From: Zoogloeaceae bacterium
GTDB taxonomy: Bacteria; Pseudomonadota; Gammaproteobacteria; Burkholderiales; Rhodocyclaceae
DNA: 64,000 bases
Reading direction: 5' to 3'
Assembly (NCBI GenBank): GCA_031277315.1
Contig: JAITMP010000030.1
Span: 1-64,000, forward strand
The position numbers and the translations under genes were made by a program. Below the pieces are notes generated by a model, which searched no databases, was not told the origin of the DNA, and saw nothing but the letters and a program-made list of their open reading frames with translations. Below, one piece after another: positions 34,820 to 45,431 of this stretch. Each line of letters begins with the position of its first letter. The first letter of the stretch is position 1.

Positions 34820-35203
34820 CGGAAGTCCGCCAGGCAGCCGCTGTGCATTTTAGTGCATGGAGGAAAGTCCGGGCCCCGCAGAGCAGGATGCCGGCTAACG
34901 GCCGGGCGCAGCAAGCCGCAAGGCCCAAGGCGACGGAAAGTGGAACAGAAAGCAGACCGCCGATGGCCCCGCGAGGGGATCAGGCAAGGGTGAAACGGCG
35001 GGGTAAGAGCCCACCGCAGTCCGTGGCAACACGGCTGGCACGCTAAACCCCATCCGGGGCAAGGCCAAATAGGGAAGCGATGGCGCTGCTCGCGCCGCTT
35101 CCGGGTAGGCTGCTAGAGCGTCGCGGTAACGCGCCGCCCAGAGGAATGGCTGCCGGGCAGCTTCGGCTGCCTTACAGAACCCGGCTTATCGGCGGACTTC
35201 CAA
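34820..35203 (+). ncRNA. rnpB: RNase P RNA (class A)
   Basis: About 384 nt of bacterial type A RNase P RNA, the ribozyme that trims tRNA 5' ends. The ends pair as GGAAGTCCGCC / GGCGGACTTCC. The conserved core GAGGAAAGTCCGGGC follows P2/P3, with ACAGAAAGCAGACCGCC and AGGGTGAAACGGCGGGGTAAGAGC in the middle, the GGCAACACGG segment, and TAGGCTGC plus ACAGAACCCGGCTTAT near the 3' end. It precedes mraZ, with an AT-rich 180-bp spacer between. Confidence 0.97.
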
Positions 35204-35236
35204 TTTCTTTTTTGCGGCGGAATTCTGCCGTTCTTC
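35204..35236 (+). terminator. Probable rnpB terminator region
   Basis: A T-rich run (35205-35213) directly follows the RNase P RNA, then a hairpin CGGCGGAATTCTGCCG (35215-35230) followed by TTCTT. Either could end the transcript. Confidence 0.5.
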
Positions 35237-35357
35237 ATGTGCAACTTTCACTTCGATTTGTATCTACATTGTTTTTAAAGAGATAATCTCTTTAGTTTCT
35301 TCTTTCACTAATCCCCTTAAGTCTTTGTTCCACCTATAAAAAACCGCAATTTTTCAC

Positions 35358-35419
35358 TTGACGGACTGTCATAGTCTGATTAAAGTGGGAAATAGTGGAG
35401 AAAGGTGGGAAATCCGGGA
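35358..35419 (+). promoter_or_regulatory. dcw cluster promoter with MraZ operator repeats
   Basis: TTGACG (35358-35363) and TAAAGT (35381-35386) are spaced by 17 bp, a good sigma-70 promoter. Three repeats of a 10-bp period follow at 35385 (GTGGG), 35395 (GTGGA) and 35405 (GTGGG), with a weaker CCGGG at 35414. This is the known MraZ box layout (GTGGG with 5-bp spacers). They overlap the -10 and start site, so MraZ bound there would block its own transcription. Confidence 0.8.
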
Positions 35420-35455
35420 TCGCAGAGGCTCCGGATTCCCTTTACGGGGGACGAA

Positions 35456-35902
35456 ATGTTCGAAGGGGCTACGGCGCTGTATCTCGACGCGAAAGGGCGC
35501 ATGACGGTGCCCTCGCGTCATCGCGAAGAACTCGCGGCGGCGGCGGATGGCGCGTTAGTGCTCACTGCGCATCCGCATCGTTGCCTCCTCATCTATCCGG
35601 CGCCAGCCTGGGAGCCGATCCGCGACAAGGTGCTGCAAGCGCCCAGCCTGGAACAGCAATCCGCCCTCCTGAAACGCCTGCTCGTCGGTTTTGCCCGCAA
35701 GGAAACGATGGACGCCGCCGGCCGCGTGCTGATCGCGCCGGAGTTGCGCCAGTACGCCCAGTTCGAGAAAGAGGTCTGGCTGGTCGGTCAGGGCAGTCAT
35801 TTCGAGTTGTGGTCGGACGCCGGCTGGCAGCGGCAGCAGGAAGCGATTTTTGCGCTCGGCGACAAATTGTTGCCGCCGGGGCTGATTGATCTTGCGTTGT
35901 GA
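35456..35902 (+). CDS. mraZ: Transcriptional regulator MraZ
   Basis: A 148-residue protein with two AbrB-like DNA-binding repeats: LDAKGRMTVPSRHREEL (residues 9-25) and DAAGRVLIAPELRQYA (about 84-99). MraZ binds GTGGG repeats at the head of the dcw cluster and represses it; such repeats are present at 35385-35418. The start is ATG 35456 with GGGGGA upstream and the conserved MFEGATALYLD. Confidence 0.97.
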   Translation: MFEGATALYLDAKGRMTVPSRHREELAAAADGALVLTAHPHRCLLIYPAPAWEPIRDKVLQAPSLEQQSALLKRLLVGFARKETMDAAGRVLIAPELRQYAQFEKEVWLVGQGSHFELWSDAGWQRQQEAIFALGDKLLPPGLIDLAL

Positions 35903-35921
35903 TTTTGCCTGATCTTGTCTT

Positions 35922-36848
35922 GTGAGCGAGGCGGACGCGCACACAACGGTATTGCTGGAGGAGGCGGTCGACGCCTTGGCGGTGAAGCCGGCGGGGACGT
36001 ATGTCGATGCGACCTTTGGCCGTGGCGGGCACAGCCGGTTGATTCTCCGGCGCCTGGGTGAACAGGGACGATTGATCGCGCTGGATCGGGATCCGGCGGC
36101 GGTCGCGGCGGGCCGGCGAATTGCCGATGCGCGCCTGAAAGTGATCCATGCCGCCTTCAGCGGTCTGCGCGACGCGCTGGAGGCGGAAGGAGTGGAGCGG
36201 GTGGATGGCGTGCTGCTGGATCTGGGCGTGTCTTCCCCGCAGCTTGACGAGGCGGCGCGCGGTTTCAGTTTCCGCCTCGATGCGCCGCTCGACATGCGCA
36301 TGGATACGAGTCGCGGCCAAACGGCGGCGGAATGGCTGGCGCAGGCGGACCAGCGGGAGATTGCGGAGGTCATCAAAAATTATGGGGAAGAACGGTTTGC
36401 TCATGCGATTGCAAAGGCGGTTGTTGCTGTACGGGCAGGGGCAGCTATCGCAACCACACGACAATTTGCCGAGATTGTGGCGTCAGCCGTCCGCACGCGC
36501 GAGCAAGGCCGGCATCCGGCGACGCGCAGTTTTCAGGCTGTGCGCATCCACATCAATCAGGAGCTTGCGGAATTGTCGCTAGTCCTGCCGCAGGCGGTGG
36601 CGGCGCTCGGGCCGGGCGGACGCCTCGCCGTCATCAGCTTTCATTCCCTCGAAGACCGCATCGTCAAGCGTTTTCTGCGCGACGAAGCGCAGCCGCCGCG
36701 CCTGCCCGCCCGTCTGCCGCTGCGCGCCGCCGACCTGCCGCCGCCGCGCCTGAAGTTGATCGGCAAGCCGGTCGTTCCCGCCGCAGCGGAAATCGCCGCC
36801 AATCCGCGCGCGCGCAGCGCCGTTCTGCGCGCGGCGGAAAGGGTTTGA
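35922..36848 (+). CDS. rsmH: 16S rRNA m4C1402 methyltransferase RsmH
   Basis: A 308-residue SAM enzyme (MraW) that methylates N4 of C1402 in 16S rRNA; its companion RsmI, encoded at 32553, modifies the 2'-OH of the same nucleotide. Motifs are [58 protein letters not shown] and [14 protein letters not shown]. The start is GTG 35922, the only fit before the conserved HTTVLLEEA; ribosome site weak. Confidence 0.95.
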   Translation: MSEADAHTTVLLEEAVDALAVKPAGTYVDATFGRGGHSRLILRRLGEQGRLIALDRDPAAVAAGRRIADARLKVIHAAFSGLRDALEAEGVERVDGVLLDLGVSSPQLDEAARGFSFRLDAPLDMRMDTSRGQTAAEWLAQADQREIAEVIKNYGEERFAHAIAKAVVAVRAGAAIATTRQFAEIVASAVRTREQGRHPATRSFQAVRIHINQELAELSLVLPQAVAALGPGGRLAVISFHSLEDRIVKRFLRDEAQPPRLPARLPLRAADLPPPRLKLIGKPVVPAAAEIAANPRARSAVLRAAERV

Positions 36849-36852
36849 TGCC

Positions 36853-37119
36853 GTGCTCAGGCTGAACCTCATCCTCATCGCGATCATTCTGGCCAGCGCG
36901 CTGGGCGGGGTCGCCTCGCAGCATCAGGCGCGAAAACTGTTCACCACGCTGGAGCGCGAACAGGAGCGCGCGCGCCAGCTTGAAATCGAATGGGGCCAGT
37001 TGCAGCTTGAGCAAAGCACGTGGGCGTCGCATGCGCGGATCGAAAAAATCGCCCGTGAGCGGCTGCGCATGAAGCCGCCGGCGGCCGGGCAGGTGCTGGC
37101 GGTGGAGGCGCCGCAATGA
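36853..37119 (+). CDS. ftsL: Cell division protein FtsL
   Basis: An 88-residue bitopic membrane protein: short N-terminus, one helix at about residues 3-21, then a periplasmic coiled coil (EREQERARQLEIEWGQLQLEQ) and the IEKIARERLRMKPP motif. FtsL forms the FtsQLB complex that activates FtsWI. The start is GTG 36853, four bp after rsmH. Its stop overlaps the ftsI start as ATGA. Confidence 0.93.
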   Translation: MLRLNLILIAIILASALGGVASQHQARKLFTTLEREQERARQLEIEWGQLQLEQSTWASHARIEKIARERLRMKPPAAGQVLAVEAPQ

Positions 37120-38843
37120 AATTCGCCAACAGCCCGCTCCTGTCGCAACGGCTGCCGGCCTGGCGCGCGCGTTTCATCGCCGCGCTGATCCTGCTCGCCT
37201 TCGGCGCGCTGGCGGCGCGCTCGGCCTACCTTCAGGTGGTGAATAACGATTTCCTGCAACAGAAGGGCGAGTCGCGCTACGCCCGCGTCATTGAACTCTC
37301 GGCTACGCGCGGACGCATCGTCGACCGCGACGGCGACATCCTCGCGGTGTCCACGCCGGTGAAGTCGATCTGGGCGATTCCCGAGGACGCCCGGCTGACG
37401 CCGCCGCAGGCGCGGGAACTGGCGGCGCTGGTGGAAATGGATGTGCACGAACTCAACCGCCGGCTGGCGGCGGAAAAGGATTTCGTCTTCGTCAAGCGCC
37501 AGATTCCGCCCGACACGGCGGAGAAAGTCGCCGCCCTCAATCTGCCCGGCATTCACCAGCAGCGCGAATACCGCCGCTACTATCCGGTCGGCGAAGTGGT
37601 TTCGCACGTGCTCGGCTTCACCGGCGTCGATGACAAGGGGCAGGAGGGCGTCGAACTGGCCTTCGAGGCCCGGCTTGCCGGCAAACCGGGCAGCCGCCGC
37701 GTCATCAAGGACCGCCTCGGCCATATCGTCGAAGATGTCGAAAGCATCAAACCGCCGCGCGAGGGCGAAGACATCACCCTCGCGCTCGACGCCAAGGTGC
37801 AGTACCTCGCCTTCACGTATCTGAAGCAGGCGCTGGCCGAACACAAGGCCAAGGCCGGCGGCGTCGTCGTGCTCGACGCCAGGACCGGCGAAGTGCTGGC
37901 GCTGGCCAATCTGCCCACTTACAACCCGAATAACCGCGGCCGCCTGAGCGGGGCGCAGTTGCGCAATCGCGCCCTGACCGATGTCTTCGAGCCGGGTTCG
38001 ACGATGAAGCCGTTTCCCGTCGCGCTGGCGCTGGAGAAAGGCCGCTTCCGCGCCGACTCGCAGATTCAGACCGCGCCGGGGCGGCTCACCATCGGCGACG
38101 CCACCATTCACGATGCGCATCCGCACGGCCTGTTGACCGTGGCGCAGGTGGTGCAGAAATCGAGCAACGTCGGCGTGGCGAAGATCGCCGCCACGCTCTC
38201 ACCGGAGGAAATGTGGCGCATGTTCGACGCGCTCGGTTTCGGCCAGCCCTTGCGGCTCGGCTTTCCGGGCGAAGTCGGCGGCCGGCTGCGTCCGTTCAAA
38301 ACCTGGCGGCCGATCGAACAGGCCACCATGTCGTATGGCCACGGCATTTCGGTGACGCTGATGCAACTGGCCCGCGCTTATCTCGTATTTGCCCGCGACG
38401 GCGACTTGCTCCCGTTGTCTCTGACCCGGCTGGGGACGCCGCCGCTCGCGGGCAATACCGTTTTTTCCGCGCAGACCGCGCACGAAGTGCGGGCGATGCT
38501 GGAGATGGCCGTGCAGCCCGGCGGCACCGCGACGCGGGCGCAGATTCCGGGCTACCGCGTCGCCGGCAAGACCGGCACGGCGCACAAGCTGGAAGGCGGC
38601 CAGTACGCCGACCGCTACGTGGCGGTCTTCGTCGGTTTCGCGCCGGCGTCCGATCCGCGTCTGGTGGTGGCCGTGATGATCGACGAGCCTTCCGCCGGCA
38701 AGTATTACGGCGGTGATGTGGCGGCGCCGGTGTTCGCGCAGGTGATGGACGGCAGTCTGCGCGCGCTCGGCGTGGCGCCGGACGCGCCGTTCAAGCCGTT
38801 GCAAGTGGCACGTGATGTCGCGCCGGAGCCGGAGAACCTGTGA
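37116..38843 (+). CDS. ftsI: Peptidoglycan transpeptidase FtsI (PBP3)
   Basis: A 575-residue class B penicillin-binding protein. One N-terminal helix (about 20-40), a pedestal domain (ATRGRIVDRDGDILAVS) and the transpeptidase domain with FEPGSTMKPF (nucleophile Ser near 295), SSN near 348 and KTGTA near 486. It cross-links septal peptidoglycan with FtsW. It overlaps ftsL by 4 bp and murE by GTGA. Confidence 0.97.
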   Translation: MKFANSPLLSQRLPAWRARFIAALILLAFGALAARSAYLQVVNNDFLQQKGESRYARVIELSATRGRIVDRDGDILAVSTPVKSIWAIPEDARLTPPQARELAALVEMDVHELNRRLAAEKDFVFVKRQIPPDTAEKVAALNLPGIHQQREYRRYYPVGEVVSHVLGFTGVDDKGQEGVELAFEARLAGKPGSRRVIKDRLGHIVEDVESIKPPREGEDITLALDAKVQYLAFTYLKQALAEHKAKAGGVVVLDARTGEVLALANLPTYNPNNRGRLSGAQLRNRALTDVFEPGSTMKPFPVALALEKGRFRADSQIQTAPGRLTIGDATIHDAHPHGLLTVAQVVQKSSNVGVAKIAATLSPEEMWRMFDALGFGQPLRLGFPGEVGGRLRPFKTWRPIEQATMSYGHGISVTLMQLARAYLVFARDGDLLPLSLTRLGTPPLAGNTVFSAQTAHEVRAMLEMAVQPGGTATRAQIPGYRVAGKTGTAHKLEGGQYADRYVAVFVGFAPASDPRLVVAVMIDEPSAGKYYGGDVAAPVFAQVMDGSLRALGVAPDAPFKPLQVARDVAPEPENL

Positions 38844-40351
38844 ACCGGATGGACGGAGAAAGGAAAGCGCGCGAGGTGCTCGATGAACTGCAAAAGCTGG
38901 GCGTGACGGCGCAAGCCCTGTGCGCGGATTCGCGCGCGGTGGCGCCGGGCGAGGTGTTCGTCGCCTGGCCGGGCGCGCGCGCCGATGCGCGCCGCTTTGC
39001 CGCCGCCGCCGTCGCGCGCGGCGCCGCCGCCGTGCTGTGGGAGCGGCGCGATGCGAACGGCATGGAAGCGATGGCCGCGCCGAATCTGCCCGTGGAAGAC
39101 TTGCAGGCGCTCTCCGGCTGGCTCGCCCATCTGGTGTATGGCCGTCCTTCGGAAAAGCTGTGGACGGTCGGCGTCACCGGCACCAACGGCAAAACCTCGG
39201 TCAGCCAATGGATCGCCCAGGCGCTCGAACGGCTGGGCCGCCGTTGCGCCGTCATCGGCACGCTCGGCTGCGGTTTTCCGGGTCAACTGGCGGCGAGCGC
39301 CAACACGACGCCGGACGCGCTCAGCCTGCATCGCCTTTTCGCCCGCTATCTCGCCGAGGGCGCGCGGGCGGCGGCGATGGAAGTGTCCTCGATCGGCCTC
39401 GATCAAGGCCGCGTCAACGGCGTGCATTTCGATGTTGCCGTGTTCACCAACCTGACGCGCGACCACCTCGATTATCACGGCAGCATGGAAGCCTACGGCG
39501 CGGCGAAGGCGGCGCTGTTCATGACGCCGGGACTCAAGGCGGCGGTGCTCAATCTCGACGATCCGTTCGGCCATGCGCTGGCGGGTCAACTCGCCGGCGG
39601 CGGGGTGCAAGTCATCGGTTACACCTTGCGCGGCGAGACTGCGCCCGGCGCGCATGTTTTGCTTGCCGCCGAAGACATCGCGGCAACGCCGCGCGGCTTG
39701 CGCTTCGCCGTTGCCGCAGGCGGACGGCGCATCGAAATTGACGCCGCGCTGGTCGGCGCGTTCAACGTTGCCAATCTGCTCGCCGTGCTCGGCGCGCTGC
39801 TGGCTTCCGGCGTGGCGCTGGATGACGCCGCCGCCGTCCTGCGCGGACTGACCGCCGCGCCGGGCCGCATGCAGGCGCTCGGCGGCGAGGCGGCGCCGCT
39901 GGCGGTGGTCGACTACGCGCACACGCCGGACGCGCTGGAACAGGCGCTGGCGGCGCTGCGCGCCACCGCCGCCGCGCGCGGCGGACGGCTCATCTGCGTC
40001 TTCGGCTGCGGCGGCAACCGCGATGCCGGCAAGCGTCCGCTGATGGGCGCCGTTGCCGCGCGGCAAGCCGACGCCGTGATTCTCACCAGCGACAATCCGC
40101 GTGATGAAGCGCCGGCGGCGATTCTGGCCGACATTGCCCGTGGCACGGCGGGTGCGGCGCATGTGCGCGTCATCGAAGACCGCGCCGAGGCCATCCATGC
40201 CGCGCTGACCGGCGCTGGCGTTAGCGACGTGGTGTTGATCGCCGGCAAGGGTCACGAGGCGCAACAGGAAATCGCCGGCCGCCGTTTGCCGTTCTCCGAC
40301 GCCGATTGCGCCGCCGCTGCCCTGGCGGCGCGGGAAGGAGCGCCGCGATGA
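38840..40351 (+). CDS. murE: UDP-MurNAc-L-Ala-D-Glu:meso-DAP ligase
   Basis: A 503-residue Mur ligase. The ATP loop is GVTGTNGKTSVSQW near residue 113. The DNPR motif (TSDNPRDEAP), typical of meso-diaminopimelate-adding enzymes, indicates DAP-type peptidoglycan. The start is GTG 38840, overlapping the ftsI stop; ATG 38849 is possible. Its stop overlaps murF as ATGA. Confidence 0.97.
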   Translation: MNRMDGERKAREVLDELQKLGVTAQALCADSRAVAPGEVFVAWPGARADARRFAAAAVARGAAAVLWERRDANGMEAMAAPNLPVEDLQALSGWLAHLVYGRPSEKLWTVGVTGTNGKTSVSQWIAQALERLGRRCAVIGTLGCGFPGQLAASANTTPDALSLHRLFARYLAEGARAAAMEVSSIGLDQGRVNGVHFDVAVFTNLTRDHLDYHGSMEAYGAAKAALFMTPGLKAAVLNLDDPFGHALAGQLAGGGVQVIGYTLRGETAPGAHVLLAAEDIAATPRGLRFAVAAGGRRIEIDAALVGAFNVANLLAVLGALLASGVALDDAAAVLRGLTAAPGRMQALGGEAAPLAVVDYAHTPDALEQALAALRATAAARGGRLICVFGCGGNRDAGKRPLMGAVAARQADAVILTSDNPRDEAPAAILADIARGTAGAAHVRVIEDRAEAIHAALTGAGVSDVVLIAGKGHEAQQEIAGRRLPFSDADCAAAALAAREGAPR

Positions 40352-41781
40352 TGAGTCTGATGGAAGCGGCGATTGCAACGGAGGCGGCGCGTATCGCCGG
40401 CGATGGCGTCGATCCGCACATTGAAGGCGTGTCGTCCGACACGCGCACGCTTGCCAGCGGCATGTTGTTCGTCGCCTTGAAGGGCGCGCATTTCGACGGC
40501 CACGATTTCGTCGCCGCTGCCGCCGGGCGCGGCGCGGCGGCAGCGCTGGTGAATCAGGACTGGGCTGCGGCGAACGCGCAGCGCCAGACCGGGCTGCCGC
40601 TGCTGGCAGTGGCCGATACGCGATTGGCATTGGGCCGGCTCGGCGCCGGATGGCGGGCGCGCTTCGACATTCCGCTCGTCGGCGTCACCGGCAGCAACGG
40701 CAAGACGACGGTGAAGGAAATGACCGCCGCCATTCTGCGCGCGCAGGCGCGGGCCGACGGGCTGGATTCCGATCTGGCCGTGCTGGCGACGACGGGCAAC
40801 CTGAACAACGACATCGGCGTGCCGCAGATGCTGTTGCGGCTGCGCGCCGGCCATCGCGCGGCGGTGATCGAGATGGGCATGAATCATCCGGGCGAAATCG
40901 CGTATCTCGCCGGTCTTGCGCAACCGACCGTGGCGCTGGTGAACAACGCCCAGCGCGCGCACCTCGCCGGCCTTGGCAGCCTTGTCGACGTGGCGCGGGC
41001 GAAGGGCGAAATTTTCAGCGGATTGCGTGCCGGCGGAACGGCGGTCATCAACGCCGATGATCCCTTCGCCGACTTGTGGCGCGAGATGAGCGCCGGTTGC
41101 CGCGTGCTGACCTTCGGCCTCGAACGGCCGGCCGACGTGCGCGGCCATGCCGAAGCGAAGGCACTCGGCAGCGTGTTGACGATCCGGGCGCCGCAGGGTG
41201 TGACGGAAACGCGGCTGGCCGTGCCGGGGCGGCACAACGCCAGAAACGCGCTCGCTGCCGCCGCCGCCGCGCTCGCCGCCGGCGCCACGCTTGACGCCGT
41301 GGCGGCGGGATTGCGCGGGTTTGCCGGCGTCAAGGGACGGCTGCAAATTCGCCCCGCCGCCGCCGGCGCGACGCTGATCGACGACAGCTACAACGCCAAT
41401 CCGGATTCGGCGCGGGCCGCCATCGACGTGCTGGCGACGACGCCGGGCCGCAAGCTGTTCGTGCTCGGCGACATGGGCGAGATCGGCGGTCAGGCCGGCC
41501 AGTTTCACGACGAGATCGGCGGCTATGCCAAGAGCCAGGGCGTGGACTTGTTATTCGCCTTGGGTGAGCACAGCGAACTCGCGGCGCGCAATTTCGGCGC
41601 CGGCGGCCGCCACTTCGCCAATGTCGAGGCGCTGCTGGCGGCGCTGCGGGTGGAACTGGCCGCCGATACGGCGGTGCTGGTGAAGGGGTCGCGCTTCATG
41701 CGCATGGAGCGCGTCGCGGATGCGATCGCCGCAGCCGGCCAGACCGGCGCGCATTGCGAAGGGAAACATCATGCTGCTTGA
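40348..41781 (+). CDS. murF: UDP-MurNAc-tripeptide:D-Ala-D-Ala ligase
   Basis: A 477-residue Mur ligase that adds the D-Ala-D-Ala dipeptide. Motifs are the ATP loop [24 protein letters not shown], and DSYNANPDS in the third domain. The start is ATG 40348, coupled to the murE stop; the longer frame read from 40306 overlaps murE and is not homologous. It overlaps mraY by 11 bp. Confidence 0.97.
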   Translation: MMSLMEAAIATEAARIAGDGVDPHIEGVSSDTRTLASGMLFVALKGAHFDGHDFVAAAAGRGAAAALVNQDWAAANAQRQTGLPLLAVADTRLALGRLGAGWRARFDIPLVGVTGSNGKTTVKEMTAAILRAQARADGLDSDLAVLATTGNLNNDIGVPQMLLRLRAGHRAAVIEMGMNHPGEIAYLAGLAQPTVALVNNAQRAHLAGLGSLVDVARAKGEIFSGLRAGGTAVINADDPFADLWREMSAGCRVLTFGLERPADVRGHAEAKALGSVLTIRAPQGVTETRLAVPGRHNARNALAAAAAALAAGATLDAVAAGLRGFAGVKGRLQIRPAAAGATLIDDSYNANPDSARAAIDVLATTPGRKLFVLGDMGEIGGQAGQFHDEIGGYAKSQGVDLLFALGEHSELAARNFGAGGRHFANVEALLAALRVELAADTAVLVKGSRFMRMERVADAIAAAGQTGAHCEGKHHAA

Positions 41782-42859
41782 ACTGGCGCAATGGCTGGCG
41801 AAAGACCTGCGCATTTTCAACGTCTTCAACTACATCACGCTGCGTGCCGTGCTGGCGGCGATGACGGCGCTGGCGCTGTCTTTTCTTTTCGGCCCGGCGG
41901 TGATCCGCTGGCTGGCGGAGAAGAAAATCGGCCAGGCGGTGCGCGACGACGGCCCGCAGAGCCATCTCGCCAAGACCGGCACGCCGACCATGGGCGGGGC
42001 GCTGATCCTGATCGCCATCGGCGTCACCACCTTGTTGTGGGGCGATCTGATGAACCGCTACATCTGGGTGGTGCTGCTGGTGACGCTGGGCTTCGGCGCC
42101 ATCGGCTGGGTGGATGACTGGCGCAAGGTGGTGCATCGCAATCCGAAGGGCCTGTCGGCGAAGGCGAAATTTTTCTGGCAATCACTGATCGGCGTCGCGG
42201 CGGCGCTGTTCCTCGCCGGCACGGCGGCGCTGCCGGCGCAAACCGAATTGATCGTGCCGTTCTTCAAGACCGTCGCCTATCCGCTCGGCATCATCGGTTT
42301 CGTCGTGCTGACGTACTTCGTCATCGTCGGCACCAGCAACGCGGTGAATCTCACCGACGGCCTCGACGGCCTCGCCATCATGCCGACGGTGATGGTGGCC
42401 GGCGCGCTCGCCATCTTCGCCTATGTCGCCGGTCACGCCGGCTTCTCGAAATATCTCGGCCTGCCCTACATTCCCGGCGCCGGTGAACTGGCAGTGTTTC
42501 TCGGCGCGCTGTGCGGAGCCGGGCTGGGTTTTCTGTGGTTCAACGCCTATCCGGCGGAAGTGTTCATGGGCGATGTCGGCGCGCTGGCGCTCGGCGCCGC
42601 GCTCGGCACGGTGGCGGTGGTGGTGCGGCAGGAGATCGTGCTGTTCATCATGGGCGGCGTGTTCGTCGTCGAAACGCTGTCGGTGATGATTCAGGTCGCG
42701 TATTTCAAGGCCACCGGCGGCAAGCGCATCTTCCTCATGGCGCCGCTGCATCACCATTACGAACTGAAGGGCTGGAAGGAAACACAGGTCGTGGTGCGCT
42801 TCTGGATCATCACGATCATGCTGGTGTTGTTCGGACTGTCAACCTTGAAACTGAGATGA
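41771..42859 (+). CDS. mraY: Phospho-MurNAc-pentapeptide translocase MraY
   Basis: A 362-residue membrane enzyme with ten helices that transfers phospho-MurNAc-pentapeptide to undecaprenyl phosphate, giving lipid I. Motifs are [46 protein letters not shown] and [14 protein letters not shown]. The start is ATG 41771 with AAGGGA upstream, inside the last codons of murF. Confidence 0.97.
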   Translation: MLLELAQWLAKDLRIFNVFNYITLRAVLAAMTALALSFLFGPAVIRWLAEKKIGQAVRDDGPQSHLAKTGTPTMGGALILIAIGVTTLLWGDLMNRYIWVVLLVTLGFGAIGWVDDWRKVVHRNPKGLSAKAKFFWQSLIGVAAALFLAGTAALPAQTELIVPFFKTVAYPLGIIGFVVLTYFVIVGTSNAVNLTDGLDGLAIMPTVMVAGALAIFAYVAGHAGFSKYLGLPYIPGAGELAVFLGALCGAGLGFLWFNAYPAEVFMGDVGALALGAALGTVAVVVRQEIVLFIMGGVFVVETLSVMIQVAYFKATGGKRIFLMAPLHHHYELKGWKETQVVVRFWIITIMLVLFGLSTLKLR

Positions 42860-44259
42860 GCTTGCACGGCAAATCGGCGCTGGTGCTCGGGCTGGGCGAA
42901 TCGGGTCTGGCGATGGCGCAATGGCTGTCGCGCCAGGGCGCGCACGCGCGCGTCGCCGATTCGCGCGCCGCGCCGCCGTCCGCCGCCGAACTGCAACGCG
43001 CCGTGCCGGGCGTCGCGCTGTCGACCGGCCCGTTCACCGACCGCCTGCTCGACGGCGTGGACCTGATCGCCCTCTCGCCCGGCCTCCCGCTCGATGAGCC
43101 GGTGGTGGCCGAAGGCGCGCGGCGCGGCATTCCGGTCGTCGGCGAAATCGAACTTTTCGCCCGTGCCCTGTGTGAATCAGGCACGCCAGGTACGCCGGGC
43201 AAGAACGAAAATTGCAAAGTGATCGCCATCACCGGCACCAACGGCAAGACCACCACGACGGCGCTCACCGGCGCCTTGTGCCGCGCCGCCGGACAAGTGA
43301 CGGCGGTGGCCGGCAACATCGGCCCGGCGGCGCTTGCCGCCCTGATGCGCTGTCTCGATGCCGGCAAGCTGCCGCAAATCTGGGTGCTGGAATTGTCGAG
43401 TTTCCAGTTGGAGACGACGCTGAGTCTGGCGGCGGATGCGGCGGTCGTGCTGAACGTCTCCGACGATCATCTCGACCGCTATGCCGGACTCGACAGTTAT
43501 GCGGCGGCGAAGGCGCGCATTTTCGCCGGCGGCGGCGCGCAGGCGCTCAATCGTCAGGATGCCCGCGTCATGAGCATGGCGCGCGCCGGCGCGCGTCAAC
43601 TGACTTTCGGACTCGACGCGCCGGTCGGCGAAGACGATTTCGGTTTCGACGGCGACTGGCTGCTGCGCGGCGGCGAGCGTCTGCTGCGCGCCGGCGAATT
43701 GGCGATGAGCGGACGGCACAACGTTGCCAACGCGCTTGCCGCGCTGGCGCTGTGCCGTGCCATCGGCCTGCCGCAAGCGCCGTTGCTGCCGGCGCTGCGC
43801 GCGTTTCAGGGTTTGCCGCATCGCGTCGAGCGCATCGCCGATCTCGATGGCGTGGCCTGGTACGACGACTCGAAGGGCACCAATGTCGGCGCGACCGTGG
43901 CGGCGCTCGAAGGCTTGGGCCGCAAGGTGGCGCTGATCGCCGGCGGCGAAGGCAAGGCGCAGGATTTCTCTCCGCTCGGCCCGGCGCTGGCCGCGCATGG
44001 CCGCGCGCTGGTGCTGATCGGCCGCGACGCCGCGCAGATCGAAGCGGCGGTGGCCGGCTGCGGCATTCCCGTCATTCATGCCCGTGACATGGAACAGGCG
44101 GTGCGCGAGGCCGCCGCTGCCGCCCGCCCCGGCGACGCCGTGCTGCTCTCGCCGGCATGCGCCAGCTTCGACATGTTCCGCAACTACGCCCACCGCGCCG
44201 AGGTGTTTATCCAGGCCGTGCGCGCGCTCGCTGCGGAGCGGCAGAAGGAGGCTTCGTGA
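42856..44259 (+). CDS. murD: UDP-MurNAc-L-Ala:D-Glu ligase
   Basis: A 467-residue Mur ligase. The N-terminus is [17 protein letters not shown], the ATP loop [14 protein letters not shown], with [12 protein letters not shown] and [16 protein letters not shown] further on. It adds D-glutamate to UDP-MurNAc-L-Ala. The start is ATG 42856, ATGA overlap with mraY; the frame is open to 42511 but that part is out-of-frame mraY. Its stop overlaps ftsW as GTGA. Confidence 0.97.
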   Translation: MSLHGKSALVLGLGESGLAMAQWLSRQGAHARVADSRAAPPSAAELQRAVPGVALSTGPFTDRLLDGVDLIALSPGLPLDEPVVAEGARRGIPVVGEIELFARALCESGTPGTPGKNENCKVIAITGTNGKTTTTALTGALCRAAGQVTAVAGNIGPAALAALMRCLDAGKLPQIWVLELSSFQLETTLSLAADAAVVLNVSDDHLDRYAGLDSYAAAKARIFAGGGAQALNRQDARVMSMARAGARQLTFGLDAPVGEDDFGFDGDWLLRGGERLLRAGELAMSGRHNVANALAALALCRAIGLPQAPLLPALRAFQGLPHRVERIADLDGVAWYDDSKGTNVGATVAALEGLGRKVALIAGGEGKAQDFSPLGPALAAHGRALVLIGRDAAQIEAAVAGCGIPVIHARDMEQAVREAAAAARPGDAVLLSPACASFDMFRNYAHRAEVFIQAVRALAAERQKEAS

Positions 44260-45431
44260 TCAGCGAAACCATGCGTGGTTTCCGCGTTGGCCCCTCCGTC
44301 CAGCCACGGGAACTGGACCCGCTGCTGCTCTGGCCGGCGGTGGCGCTGCTGCTGTTCGGGCTGGTGATGGTGTATTCGGCGTCAATCGCCACCGCCGAGG
44401 GCAGCCGCTTCACCGGCCATCAGCCGGCTTACTTCCTCATCCGTCACGGCGTGTTTCTTTGCATCGGGTTGGTGGCCGCCGTGGCGGTGTTCCAGATTCC
44501 GCTGCGCGTCTGGCAGCAGGCGGCACCCTGGCTGTTTCTGCTCGGCGTGGCGCTGCTGGCGGTGGTGTTGGTGCCTTTCATCGGGCGCGAGGTCAACGGC
44601 GCGCGGCGCTGGCTGCCGCTGGGGCTGGTGAACCTGCAACCCTCCGAATTGATGAAGCTGTTTGCCGTGCTCTACGCCGCCGACTACACGGCGCGCAAGC
44701 TGGCCGACATGGGCAGCTTCCGCCGTGGTTTCGTGCCGATGGCGCTGGTGATGGCGCTGGTCGGCGGCTTGCTGCTGCGCGAGCCGGATTTCGGCGCTTT
44801 CGTGGTCATCATCTGCATCGCGATGGGGATTCTGTTCCTCGGCGGCATCAACGCGCGGCTGTTCACCTTGCTGTTCCTGTTCCTCGCGCTGGCGTTCGTG
44901 GCGCTGATCTGGACTTCGCCTTACCGGCGCGAACGCATCTTCGGTTTCATGGATCCCTGGTCGGACGCCTACGGCAAGGGCTATCAACTCTCGCATGCCC
45001 TGATCGCTTTCGGACGCGGCGAGTGGTTCGGCGTCGGCCTCGGTGCCAGCGTCGAAAAATTATTTTATCTGCCCGAAGCGCACACCGATTTCCTGCTGGC
45101 GGTGATCGCCGAGGAATTGGGTCTGGTTGGCGTGCTGGCGGTGGTCGTGCTGTTCGGCCTGCTCGTGCAGCGCGCCTTCGCCGCCGGACGGCAGGCGCTG
45201 TTGCTCGAACGCGTCTACGGCGGGCTGGTGGCGCAGGGCATCGGCATCTGGTTTGGCGTGCAAGCCTTCATCAACATGGGCGTCAACATGGGGCTGCTGC
45301 CGACCAAGGGCCTGACCCTGCCGCTGATGAGTTTCGGCGGCTCCGGCATTCTCGCCAACTGCGTGGCGCTGGGGATACTGCTGCGCGTCGATTACGAGAA
45401 CCGGGCCTTGATGCGGGGGCAGGCGGTATGA
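44256..45431 (+). CDS. ftsW: SEDS peptidoglycan glycosyltransferase FtsW
   Basis: A 391-residue polytopic protein with about ten helices. SEDS motifs are [60 protein letters not shown] and [10 protein letters not shown]. It polymerises septal glycan from lipid II with FtsI. The start is GTG 44256, overlapping the murD stop, with AAGGAGG 6 nt before; ATG 44271 is an alternative. Confidence 0.96.
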   Translation: MISETMRGFRVGPSVQPRELDPLLLWPAVALLLFGLVMVYSASIATAEGSRFTGHQPAYFLIRHGVFLCIGLVAAVAVFQIPLRVWQQAAPWLFLLGVALLAVVLVPFIGREVNGARRWLPLGLVNLQPSELMKLFAVLYAADYTARKLADMGSFRRGFVPMALVMALVGGLLLREPDFGAFVVIICIAMGILFLGGINARLFTLLFLFLALAFVALIWTSPYRRERIFGFMDPWSDAYGKGYQLSHALIAFGRGEWFGVGLGASVEKLFYLPEAHTDFLLAVIAEELGLVGVLAVVVLFGLLVQRAFAAGRQALLLERVYGGLVAQGIGIWFGVQAFINMGVNMGLLPTKGLTLPLMSFGGSGILANCVALGILLRVDYENRALMRGQAV

